Below, one piece after another: positions 57,601 to 64,000 of a stretch of 64,000 bases of DNA (its first letter is position 1; each line of letters opens with the position of its first letter). The notes beneath the pieces are model-generated. The model searched no databases. It saw nothing but the letters and a program-made list of their open reading frames with translations, and had not been told where the DNA came from. The translations under genes were made by a program, and so were the position numbers. This DNA comes from Candidatus Palauibacter polyketidifaciens (lineage in GTDB: Bacteria; Gemmatimonadota; Gemmatimonadetes; Palauibacterales; Palauibacteraceae). The DNA lies in contig NZ_CANPVO010000039.1 in assembly GCF_947581785.1 (NCBI RefSeq), positions 55,165 through 119,164 of the forward strand, in the 5' to 3' direction.

Positions 57601-58370
57601 CAGTTGAGACCGACGAAGAGGGGGTCGGCGTGACGGATCGAGAGCCAGAACGCCTCGACCGTCTGCCCCGAGAGCGTGCGTCCCGACAGGTCCGTGATCG
57701 TCCCCGACACGGCGATGGGGATCTCTTCGCCAAGCTCCGCGCCGACTTCGAGGATGCCGCAGATCGCGGCCTTCGCGTTGAGCGTGTCGAACACCGTCTC
57801 GACGAGCAGCACGTCGGCGCCGCCTTCCAGCAGCCCCTCCGCCTGCAGGCGGTACGCGGCGGCCAGTTCATCGAAGGTGACGGCGCGGAAGGCGGGGTCC
57901 TCCACGTCCGGAGAGAGGGACGCCGTCCGGTTCGTCGGACCCAGGCACCCGAGTACGAAGCGGGGACGGGTCGGGTCCCTGCGCGTGAAGTCGTCGGCGG
58001 CCCGGCGTGCGAGCCGCGCGGCCGCCACGTTGACTTCGCGGATCAGGTGCTCGTTGCCGTGTTCGGGCGAGATGCCGTAGTCCGCCTGGGAGATGGCCTG
58101 GGCGTTGAACGTGTTCGTCGTGATGAGATCGGCCCCGGCCTCCAGGTAGCTGCGGTGGAGGGACGCGATGTCGTCGGGACGGGTGACGCACAGCACGTCG
58201 TGGTTCCCGAACAGCGGCTGCGGATGGCCCGCGAGCGGGCCCGCGCGATAGGCCGCCTCGTCGAGGCCCAGCCGCTGGATCATCGTTCCCGTGCCGCCAT
58301 CCATCAGGAGGATGCGCCGGTCGAGCGCCTCCCGAATCTGTGCGACGCGTTTTCTTCGGCCTTCGGACAC
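54609..58370 (-). CDS. metH: Cobalamin-dependent methionine synthase MetH
   Basis: A protein of about 1253 residues. Domains in order: homocysteine binding (1-330; Zn Cys in [11 protein letters not shown] and [12 protein letters not shown] at about 320), pterin/CH3-THF binding (about 345-610), cobalamin cap and Rossmann domains (cobalt-ligand His in [11 protein letters not shown] at about 780), and the AdoMet reactivation domain (about 920-1253; [12 protein letters not shown] at about 1157). It methylates homocysteine from methyl-THF. The start is taken as GTG 58370, eight bases after GGGG; a GTG at 58379 is also in frame. A SAM-II riboswitch and a hairpin with T8 lie in its leader, so the operon is likely repressed when SAM is plentiful. 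Confidence 0.95.
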   Translation of the reverse strand: MSEGRRKRVAQIREALDRRILLMDGGTGTMIQRLGLDEAAYRAGPLAGHPQPLFGNHDVLCVTRPDDIASLHRSYLEAGADLITTNTFNAQAISQADYGISPEHGNEHLIREVNVAAARLARRAADDFTRRDPTRPRFVLGCLGPTNRTASLSPDVEDPAFRAVTFDELAAAYRLQAEGLLEGGADVLLVETVFDTLNAKAAICGILEVGAELGEEIPIAVSGTITDLSGRTLSGQTVEAFWLSIRHADPLFVGLNCALGAEELEPYVAELSAVADVPVGCHPNAGLPNEFGGYDDTPAHMSDLLGNFADRGLLNLVGGCCGTELEHIRAIAERMNGVPPRPVPLIDPLPRFSGLEPLAIRPDTLFVNIGERTNVTGSARFARLIREDAFDEAVEVARDQVLNGAQLLDVNMDEGLLDSEAAMTRFLNLIAAEPDIARVPTVIDSSRWEVIEAGLKCTQGRAVVNSISLKEGEEAFLEQAALIRRYGAGVIVMAFDERGQADTVDRKLEICARAYRLLLGAGFRPGEIIFDPNVFAVGTGIAEHDGYGVAFIEAVRRIKNELPGAMTSGGISNISFSYRGNDAVREAMHTAFLYHAIAAGLDMGIVNAGRLPLYDDIDPELLEAVEDVLLARRPDATERLTDLAGRIRDEGIETRVDDAWRSEGVETRLEHALVEGIVEHIEEDAEEARLLYGKALEVIEGPLMAGMNRVGDLFGSGRMFLPQVVKSARVMKRAVAFLVPHLEAEKAARATSAAGANSGSQVVARKGKGTILLATVKGDVHDIGKNIVGVVLQCNGYDTVDLGVMVPPDRILAEARAHGADAIGLSGLITPSLDEMVRVASEMEREAFAVPLLIGGATTSRKHTAVKIEERYSGATVHVLDASRAVGVVGKLLGGDGAEFVERTRAEYRRVRAEYREGRRPLATLERARANRLSVDAAVAVPSPREPGVHVYDPFPLEELVEYIDWTPFFQTWEMKGRFPTLLDHPERGAAARSLYDDARGLLDRIVADESLTARAVAGLYPASARGDDLVLFSPEGGRRELLRVPHLRQQMDRSSGANVSLADFVLPEISGATDWSGAFAVTAGIGLEALCARFEAAADDYQSLLAKSLADRLAEALAERLHEIVRKEIWGYAPHEGLDNEARIAERYVGIRPAPGYPACPDHSQKALLFDLLEVERRIGIALTENYAMHPAASVSGWYFARPEARYFGLGRIGADQVEDYAARSGISLTEAERRLSPNLAYDRDPVPEATA

Positions 58371-58382
58371 GACGTTCACCCC

Positions 58383-58420
58383 AAAAAAAAGCCCGGTCGC
58401 CAAAGAATCGCGCCCGGGGC
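58383..58420 (-). terminator. Intrinsic terminator-like hairpin in the metH leader
   Basis: On the minus strand, GCCCCGGGCGC and GGCGACCGGGC pair with one bulge and one mismatch around an 8-base loop GATTCTTT, followed at once by eight T. It starts four bases after the SAM-II aptamer and ends about 12 bases before the metH GTG. Its first bases overlap a second copy of GCCACGC that repeats the 3' arm of aptamer stem P1, so a switch between the two pairings is possible. Seen: stem and T-run. Inferred: conditional termination. Confidence 0.65.
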
Positions 58421-58423
58421 GTG

Positions 58424-58475
58424 GCTCTTTAGCGATTGTTTTGCGTGGCTGCAATCCGCCTCAAATCACCACGTC
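58424..58475 (-). ncRNA. SAM-II riboswitch (metH leader)
   Basis: On the minus strand the leader reads CGTGG (58469-58473) - TGATTTGAGGCGGATTGCAG - CCACG (58444-58448) - CAAAACAATCGCTAAAGAG. P1 is CGTGG/CCACG. The hallmark SAM-II nucleotides GATTTG, TTGCAGCCACG and CGCTAAA are present. The pseudoknot pairing between GCGGATT in the loop (58453-58459) and AATCGC downstream (58432-58437) is conserved with one bulge. SAM-II senses S-adenosylmethionine; upstream of metH this makes physiological sense. SAM-II is best known from Alphaproteobacteria and Bacteroidota. Confidence 0.87.
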
Positions 58476-58577
58476 CGGATTCCCCCGGCAGACGCCAAAC
58501 TAGCGCTCTCGCGGCGCCGACGAAACTTGGATCGGACTCCATTAAACGATGTCGCGGGAAGATGTGTCTGGCCTTAC

Positions 58578-61376
58578 ATGCAAAACTGGCGTCTGGCGAG
58601 CCGCGCGGTGCTCCTCTCCGCGGCTCTCGCGATAAACGGGGTGGGGTGGGGGCTTCACGGGCAGCAGGAGGGGCTCTCACCGCCCGAAGGACCCGAAGCG
58701 ACCGTCTTCAGGGGAGGCGTGTATCCGGCGGCCGTGGACGCGGTGCGCCGCGAGGGCGCGCTCTCGATCGACGGCCGACTCGACGACCCGGCGTGGCAAC
58801 CGGCCCCCATCATCACGGACTTCGTCCAGGGCGTCCCGCTGGAGGGAGCGGATCCGTCGGAGCCCACCGAGGTCCGGGTCGTGTTCGACGACGGCGCGAT
58901 CTACGTCGCCGCCCGCTTGTACGAGAGCGACCCAAGCGTGATCCGGGCGCGTCTCACCCGCCGGGATGAACGGGGTTCCTTCGATTCCTTCAAGCTCTCC
59001 CTCGATCCGAACCGGGACGGGCTGACCGGCTACGAGTTCGAGGTCAGCGCCGCCGGCGCCGAGACGGACCGGTACCTGTTCGGCGATACGCAGGAAGACG
59101 TGAACTGGGACGCGATCTGGGACTCCGCGGTGCAGGTCGACGACCGAGGGTGGACGGTGGAGATGCGGATCCCGCTCTCCCAGATCCGCTACGAAGCCCG
59201 CCCCGGCATGCAGACGTGGGGCATCAACTTCGAGCGGCGGCGTCTCGAGACGAACGAAACGGACTACTTCGCCCTGCAGTCGCGCACGGCCCGGGGGCGA
59301 GTCAGCCAGTTCGGCACGATCGACGGCCTGCAACTCCCCCGATCGAGCCGGAGGTTCGAGGTCCGGCCCTTCGCCGTGTCCCAGTACCACACCGCCCCCG
59401 CGACGCCCGGGAACCCGCTGTTCGACGGCACCGAGATGGAGCCGCGCGGGGGGCTCGACATGAGCATGGGGATCGGCTCCGCCTTCAGCCTCGATGCGAC
59501 GGTTTATCCCGACTTCGGCCAGGTGGAGGTGGACCCCGAGGTCATCAACCTCACGGCGTTCGAGACGTTTTTCCCGGAGAAGCGCCCCTTCTTCGTACGC
59601 GACGCGCAGATCTTCACCTTCGCCGGCTCGCGCGGCGGCCGCTTCGGTGGCGGCAAGGCGCTCTTCTTCAGCCGGCGGATCGGACGGGAACCGCGGGGAT
59701 CCGGACCTTACGAGGCGGACTTTCACGACGAGCCCCACGTGACGTCGATCCTGGGGGCGGCGAAGCTCACGGGCAGAACCCGGAGTGGTCTCTCCGTAGG
59801 CGCCCTGGCGGCGGTCACCGGACAGGAGATGGGGCAGGCGTTTTTTGCCGAGGATGATTCCCTCGGAAGGTTCGTGGCCGAGCCCCAGGCCGAGCACGCG
59901 GTCGTTCGGCTGCAGCAGGATTTCCGCGGGGGCGCGAGCAAGATCGGCGTGATCGGCACCGGGCTCAAGCGGGAGCTCCCGGGAGACGGATCGTTCGATT
60001 TCCTCCCCTCCGAGGCGTTCAGTTTCGGGGTCGATTTCGAACACCAGTGGGGCGGACGCCGCGGCCGCGACTATCGTCTGTGGGGGTTCTACTCGGGCAG
60101 TCTGGTCCAGGGATCGAGCGATGCGCTCCTCCGGCTGCAGCGCAATCCCACGCATTACTTCCAGCGCCCCGACGCGACCTACCTGGCGGTCGACTCCACC
60201 GCTACTTCCATGTTCGGGAGCGACTGGCGGGTACAGCTCGAGAAGGAGGGCGAGCACTGGACCTGGGGCACATGGGCGGGCCAGCAGACACCGGGCTTCG
60301 AGGTCAACGACTTCGGTTTCCTCACGACCGGCGAGCGGCTCGACGTGGGAGCCCGTATCGGATACCGGGAGATCAGGCCGGGCAACCTGTTCCGAAACTA
60401 CAACATAAGCCTCTTCACCTACCACAACTTCCGTCACTCGCTGCTGGAGAAGGTGTGGGGTCCGGACCATTTCCGCCGGTCCTACGACACGGGCGCGGCG
60501 TGGATGAGCGGAAGGTTCACCTTCCTGAACAACTGGGCCTTCAACCTCAACCTCTCGTATTCGCCCGAGTCCCAGTCCGACACGCAGACCCGCGGCGGTC
60601 CGCTCATGACGGAACCCGCGGAGTTCAACGTGCGGGTGGACGCGAACACGGATCGGAGCCGGTCGTTCCACGTGTCGCCGCGTTTCTCGTACCGCGTGGC
60701 GGCGCAGGGCCGGGGGCACGACTTCAACACGGGCCTGAACATCTCCTATCGGCCGCTTCCGAACTGGCGGTTTTCGCTGAGCCCGAACTACACGGACAGG
60801 CGGGATGCAGCGCAGTACGTGACGCGGACGAGCACCCTCGACTACCTGCCGACATACGGGACGCGATACCTGTTCGGAGACCTCCAGCGGACGGGATTCT
60901 CGATGGAGACCCGGCTGAACGTGTCCTTCACGCCTAACGTCAGCCTCCAGCTCTATGCGCAGCCGCTCCTCTCCGCGGGTGACTATCTCGGCTATCGACA
61001 GCTCGAGGCCCCCGGATCGTTCGACTTCGTCGAATACGCCGAGGGGCGGGCCTACCGCTTCAACGGCGTCGTCACCGGCTGCACGGACGGGACGACGTGC
61101 GCCTTCAACGGCTCGCGCTATTTCGACTTCGATGGCGACGGCACGCTGGACTACTCCACCCGGGACCGCGACTTCAACATCCGTTCTCTGCGCGGCAACG
61201 CGGTGTTCCGCTGGGAGTACCGCCCGGGTTCCGAGCTCTTCCTCGTCTGGCAGCACGCGCGCCGCGAGAGCGTCCCGCTCGGCAGTTTCGACCTCAATCG
61301 GGACCTGGAGGGGCTGTTCCTCGCGCCGGCCGAGAACGTCTTCATCGTGAAGGTGAGTCACTACCTCTCCATCTGA
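58578..61376 (+). CDS. DUF5916/CBM9-domain outer-membrane protein
   Basis: A 932-residue exported protein with signal peptide about 1-30. An N-terminal CBM9-like domain follows (about 55-230: SIDGRLDDPAWQ, VRVVFDDGAIYVAARLYES, GYEFEVSAAGAETD and MRIPLSQIRY). The long C-terminal portion has FPEKRPFFV and repeated aromatic beta strands, ending with FIVKVSHYLSI, as for an outer-membrane barrel. This CBM9 + DUF5916 architecture is common in Bacteroidota and Gemmatimonadota, with function unknown. ATG 58578 lies divergent from the metH leader, so the two genes share a 207-base regulatory gap. Confidence 0.82.
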   Translation: MQNWRLASRAVLLSAALAINGVGWGLHGQQEGLSPPEGPEATVFRGGVYPAAVDAVRREGALSIDGRLDDPAWQPAPIITDFVQGVPLEGADPSEPTEVRVVFDDGAIYVAARLYESDPSVIRARLTRRDERGSFDSFKLSLDPNRDGLTGYEFEVSAAGAETDRYLFGDTQEDVNWDAIWDSAVQVDDRGWTVEMRIPLSQIRYEARPGMQTWGINFERRRLETNETDYFALQSRTARGRVSQFGTIDGLQLPRSSRRFEVRPFAVSQYHTAPATPGNPLFDGTEMEPRGGLDMSMGIGSAFSLDATVYPDFGQVEVDPEVINLTAFETFFPEKRPFFVRDAQIFTFAGSRGGRFGGGKALFFSRRIGREPRGSGPYEADFHDEPHVTSILGAAKLTGRTRSGLSVGALAAVTGQEMGQAFFAEDDSLGRFVAEPQAEHAVVRLQQDFRGGASKIGVIGTGLKRELPGDGSFDFLPSEAFSFGVDFEHQWGGRRGRDYRLWGFYSGSLVQGSSDALLRLQRNPTHYFQRPDATYLAVDSTATSMFGSDWRVQLEKEGEHWTWGTWAGQQTPGFEVNDFGFLTTGERLDVGARIGYREIRPGNLFRNYNISLFTYHNFRHSLLEKVWGPDHFRRSYDTGAAWMSGRFTFLNNWAFNLNLSYSPESQSDTQTRGGPLMTEPAEFNVRVDANTDRSRSFHVSPRFSYRVAAQGRGHDFNTGLNISYRPLPNWRFSLSPNYTDRRDAAQYVTRTSTLDYLPTYGTRYLFGDLQRTGFSMETRLNVSFTPNVSLQLYAQPLLSAGDYLGYRQLEAPGSFDFVEYAEGRAYRFNGVVTGCTDGTTCAFNGSRYFDFDGDGTLDYSTRDRDFNIRSLRGNAVFRWEYRPGSELFLVWQHARRESVPLGSFDLNRDLEGLFLAPAENVFIVKVSHYLSI

Positions 61377-61559
61377 CCCGCCCCGCCGAGCCCGGATTCT
61401 GGCGCGAGCCGTGCGGCAACGGCTAACGTCCCGCTAACTGACCGGGTCTTTCCGCGGCTGATGGACCCCGACCGTACGGGGTTCCCGCGCCGACACCGGA
61501 TCGGGCCCGGAGTGATGAGTTGCGGAGCGACCCACCCCACGGAGACGAACGCCTTGCCG

Positions 61560-62711
61560 ATGAGTCCTCTGTGCCTGACGGACGTCACGCTGCGGGAGAT
61601 CGAACTCCCGCTCCGGGAGCGGTTCATCATCTCGTCCGGATGGGTCGAGAACCGCCGCATCCTTCTCCTTGAACTCCGCGACGAGAGCGGCGCCACGGCC
61701 TGGTCGGAGTGCGTGTGCGGGGAGGAGCCGAACTACTCCCCCGAGACCGTGGACACGGCGCGGCTGGCGTTGCGGCGATGGCTGTTGCCGCGGGTGCTGG
61801 GGCGGGAACTCGAGAGCCCGGAGGCGGTCAAGCCCCTTCTGGACGAGGGCGTTCAGGGCCACCCCATGGCCAAGGCCGCGATCGAGATGGGCATCTGGGG
61901 CCTGAGCGCGGAAGTCCGGGGCGTCTCGCTGTCGGAGCTCGTCGGAGGGACCCGGGAGCGGGTGCCGACGGGCATCTCGCTCGGCCTCCAGCCTTCGCCG
62001 GCCGCGCTCGTCGAGAAGGCGCGGCAGGCGGTCGAGCAGGGCTACGGGAAGATCAAGCTCAAGATCAGCCCGGAGAAGGACATCGAGTACGTCGCGGCGG
62101 TGCGCGAGGCGCTGGGGCCCGACCGTGAACTCGCCGTCGACGCGAACGCCGCGTACACGCTGGACGACACGGACCGCCTGGCGGAACTCGACGGTTTCGG
62201 ACTGATCATGATCGAGCAGCCGCTGGCCGCAGGCGATCTCGTGCGCCATGCCCGGCTCCAGGAACGGCTCGCCACCCCCGTCTGCCTCGACGAGTCGATC
62301 GTGGACCCGGCGTCATGCGAGGACATGCTGGCGCTCGGCAGCGGGCGGATCGTGAACATCAAGCCGGGTCGCGTCGGCGGGTTCCGGAACTCCCGGGAGA
62401 TCCACGACATCTCGGCGCGGGCCGGGGTCCCCGTCTGGTGCGGGGGGATGCTCGAGAGCGGGATCGGACGCGCCTACAACGTGGCGCTGGCTTCGATGGC
62501 AAACTTCCGGCTTCCCGGCGATCTGTCGCCGAGCGCCCGCTACTGGGATCGCGACGTCGTCACCCCTGAGTGGACGATGAGCGCGGATGGCTTCGTGACG
62601 GTGCCGCGCGACCGGCCCGGGATCGGCGTCGAGGTGGACATCGAGCGCGTGGAAGCGCTGACGCGACGGAGCGAGACGGTCGCCGCCCCCGGCGTCCGCG
62701 TTCCGGCGTGA
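61560..62711 (+). CDS. menC: o-Succinylbenzoate synthase / N-succinylamino-acid racemase (enolase superfamily)
   Basis: A 383-residue muconate-lactonizing-subgroup enzyme. The acid/base lysine pair is KIKLKI and the later VNIKPGRVGG. Metal ligands follow in DANAAYT, IEQPL and CLDES, and GGMLESGIGRAYNVALAS is typical of the OSBS/NSAR class. Activity could be o-succinylbenzoate synthesis for menaquinone, or racemisation of N-succinylamino acids. The overlapping GNAT gene favours the latter. The start at 61560 is uncertain; ATG 61515 is an alternative. Confidence 0.85.
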   Translation: MSPLCLTDVTLREIELPLRERFIISSGWVENRRILLLELRDESGATAWSECVCGEEPNYSPETVDTARLALRRWLLPRVLGRELESPEAVKPLLDEGVQGHPMAKAAIEMGIWGLSAEVRGVSLSELVGGTRERVPTGISLGLQPSPAALVEKARQAVEQGYGKIKLKISPEKDIEYVAAVREALGPDRELAVDANAAYTLDDTDRLAELDGFGLIMIEQPLAAGDLVRHARLQERLATPVCLDESIVDPASCEDMLALGSGRIVNIKPGRVGGFRNSREIHDISARAGVPVWCGGMLESGIGRAYNVALASMANFRLPGDLSPSARYWDRDVVTPEWTMSADGFVTVPRDRPGIGVEVDIERVEALTRRSETVAAPGVRVPA

Positions 62712-63520
62712 CGGAGTTTCGCGCGATCGAGACGCTCGAGGAGTGGCGTGCGTGCGTACGGCTCCAGGAGATGACGTGGGGGGAGGGGTTCTCCGACATC
62801 GTTCCCGCCTCCGTCCTCCAGGTCTCGCAGAAGATCGGCGGCTTCACGGGCGGGGCGTTCGAGGGCGGGCGCATGATCGGCTTCGTCTATTCCCTGCTTG
62901 GGCGGTTCGAAGGTGTCCCCTCTCACTGGTCGCACATGCTGGCCGTGGAGCCGTCCGCGCGCGGGCGGGGCCTGGGCCGCGACCTGAAGCTCTTTCAGCG
63001 GGAGTCTGTCCGGTCCGATGGCATCCACACCATCTTCTGGACGTACGACCCCATGGTCGCGCGCAACGCACACTTGAACCTGAACCGGCTCGGTGCGACG
63101 GTGCTTCGCTACGCGCCGAACATGTACGGCGCCGATACGGGGAGCCCCTTGCACGCGGGGGGGGAAACCGACCGGTTCATCGTGCGCTGGGATCTCGACG
63201 GCCCGGAGACCCGCCGGGCCCTCGACGACGGAGCCCGGCGCTCGGCCCGGCGGCTCCACGTGCCGCTTCCGGATCCGGCATGCGTCGTGCCCCGGCCGGG
63301 AGGAGGCGGCGCGGCGGAGGTCGGACTGCCGGGTGGCGACGAGGTCTACGTCGAGGTTCCGGCGGATGTCGAATCGCTGCCACCCGGCGGGTCGCTCGTG
63401 CGGTGGCGCGAAACGGTGCGGGACGCGTTCCTGGCCTATCTCAGGAGGGGATATGCGGTGGAGAGCCTTGTCAGAAATCCCTCGACGGACCGGTGTTTCT
63501 ATGTCCTGCGCCGCAACTGA
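62708..63520 (+). CDS. GNAT-family acyltransferase (COG3375-like)
   Basis: A 270-residue protein. The GNAT core is seen in MLAVEPSARGRGLGRDLKLFQ (acetyl-CoA loop), with an N-terminal LQEMTWGEGFSDIVPAS and WTYDPMVARNAHLNLNRLGA. The C-terminal extension (about 170-270) is typical of the COG3375 group. GTG 62708 overlaps the menC/NSAR TGA, so the two are coupled. In Geobacillus a GNAT succinyltransferase works with NSAR to convert D- to L-amino acids; the same pairing is seen here. The acyl donor is inferred. Confidence 0.8.
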   Translation: MTEFRAIETLEEWRACVRLQEMTWGEGFSDIVPASVLQVSQKIGGFTGGAFEGGRMIGFVYSLLGRFEGVPSHWSHMLAVEPSARGRGLGRDLKLFQRESVRSDGIHTIFWTYDPMVARNAHLNLNRLGATVLRYAPNMYGADTGSPLHAGGETDRFIVRWDLDGPETRRALDDGARRSARRLHVPLPDPACVVPRPGGGGAAEVGLPGGDEVYVEVPADVESLPPGGSLVRWRETVRDAFLAYLRRGYAVESLVRNPSTDRCFYVLRRN

Positions 63521-63524
63521 TCAC

Positions 63525-64000
63525 GTGAGCCCGCCGGTCGCGGCGACCCGCGGCCGGATGTGGGCGGCCGGCATCCTGGGGCTCCTCGCGCCTCTCGCTC
63601 CGGCGGCTGCCTCGGCCCAGAGCCCGTATTCCGTCGAGGACATCCTCTCCGCGCCCTTCGCCACGGATCTCACCGCCGCGCCGGTCGGAGCCGCTTTCGC
63701 CTGGGTCCGTTACGACCGGGGCGTCCGCAACCTCTGGGTCGCCGAGGGCCCGGAGTACGTGGGTCGCCGGCTCACGGACTGGAGCGAGGACGACGGTCAG
63801 GATCTGTCCCAGCTCCGGTTCACGCCCGACGGGCGTCAGGTCATCTTCGTGCGCGGAGGCGGGCCGAACCGGTCCGGTGAGATCCCGAACCCGCGCTCCG
63901 ATCCCGAACCGGCGACGCAGATGGTGTGGGTGGCGGGGCTCGACGGGACCTCGCGGCCGCTCGCTGAAGGGAGTGCCCCGGCGATCGCGCCCGACGGACG
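63525..64000 (+). CDS. S9-family peptidase, N-terminal part (cut by window end)
   Basis: The first 158 or so residues of an exported peptidase. A signal peptide (WAAGILGLLAPLAPAAASAQS) leads to a TolB/DPP-like propeller with SVEDILSAPFATDLTAAP, AFAWVRYDRGVRNLWVA and RFTPDGRQVIFVRGG. The catalytic domain lies outside the window. The start could be GTG 63525, ATG 63558 or ATG 63501; none has a good ribosome-binding site. It is four bases after the GNAT gene on the same strand. Confidence 0.75.
   Translation, partial: MSPPVAATRGRMWAAGILGLLAPLAPAAASAQSPYSVEDILSAPFATDLTAAPVGAAFAWVRYDRGVRNLWVAEGPEYVGRRLTDWSEDDGQDLSQLRFTPDGRQVIFVRGGGPNRSGEIPNPRSDPEPATQMVWVAGLDGTSRPLAEGSAPAIAPDG

Noticed and set aside
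58371..58454. Upstream extension of metH through the terminator and into the riboswitch
   Set aside because: It would translate the T8-run and aptamer; the conserved MetH start begins after GTG 58370.
55230..58577. In-frame extension of the DUF5916-type gene far upstream, giving 2048 residues
   Set aside because: The extra 1100 residues lie antisense to metH and show no domain. A signal peptide starts at ATG 58578.

Overview
The window is one continuous stretch of dense, very GC-rich bacterial chromosome with no rRNA, tRNA, CRISPR array, intact insertion sequence or prophage that I can see. The gene mix (many exported S9 peptidases, a penicillin-acylase-type hydrolase, BNR-propeller and DUF5916-type outer-surface proteins, Tat-exported lipoproteins, a stand-alone TonB-plug lipoprotein, Ku/LigD) together with the base composition suggests Gemmatimonadota or a close relative. 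That placement is inference from gene content only.

Left part (1-6443, all on the minus strand): rsmD (cut by the window edge), a zinc-ribbon coiled-coil protein, dnaG, mutS2, a HIT protein and rsmE, mostly with 4-base ATGA overlaps. A plus-strand operon follows, tkt-rpiB-tal (6775-10470), which is the non-oxidative pentose phosphate branch. From 26232 down to 10460 lies a long minus-strand run: rpmE, prfA, prmC, a YlbF-like protein, a CDP-alcohol phosphatidyltransferase with inositol-phosphate synthase, tmk, an S41 protease, a plug lipoprotein, a DUF2064 transferase, asparaginase II, a carboxymuconolactone-decarboxylase-like protein, obg, dprA, hemW, hrcA and dnaJ.

Middle part (26390-46028) is more accessory. 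It holds a DinB protein, a secreted penicillin-acylase-family enzyme, a divergent Ku / LigD end-joining pair with an aminotransferase overlapping ligD, an AbiEi/AbiEii toxin-antitoxin pair, a glutaminyl cyclotransferase, a Tat-exported FAD enzyme, an S9 peptidase, mtnA, a second DinB protein, an MTHFR-like protein, a Phd/VapC toxin-antitoxin pair and a Tat-exported aldo/keto reductase.

Right part (46029-64000): a 1080-residue secreted BNR-repeat protein, pheA, an amidase, an outer-membrane barrel protein, and a methionine operon of metH followed by a bifunctional homocysteine methyltransferase/MTHFR. The operon leader carries a clear SAM-II riboswitch followed by a terminator-like hairpin. 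Then come a DUF5916-type outer-membrane protein, an OSBS/NSAR enzyme overlapping a GNAT acyltransferase, and the start of another S9 peptidase.

The most interesting non-gene signals are: the SAM-II riboswitch with a following terminator (58383-58475); two related palindromic elements (6605-6742 and 26884-27050) whose central stem covaries, one of which supplies the stop codons of both flanking genes; a perfect palindrome filling the spacer of the toxin-antitoxin promoter (44740-44768); repeated half-sites upstream of abiEi; and a shared palindromic core in two convergent gene gaps (43990-44009, 45961-45996).
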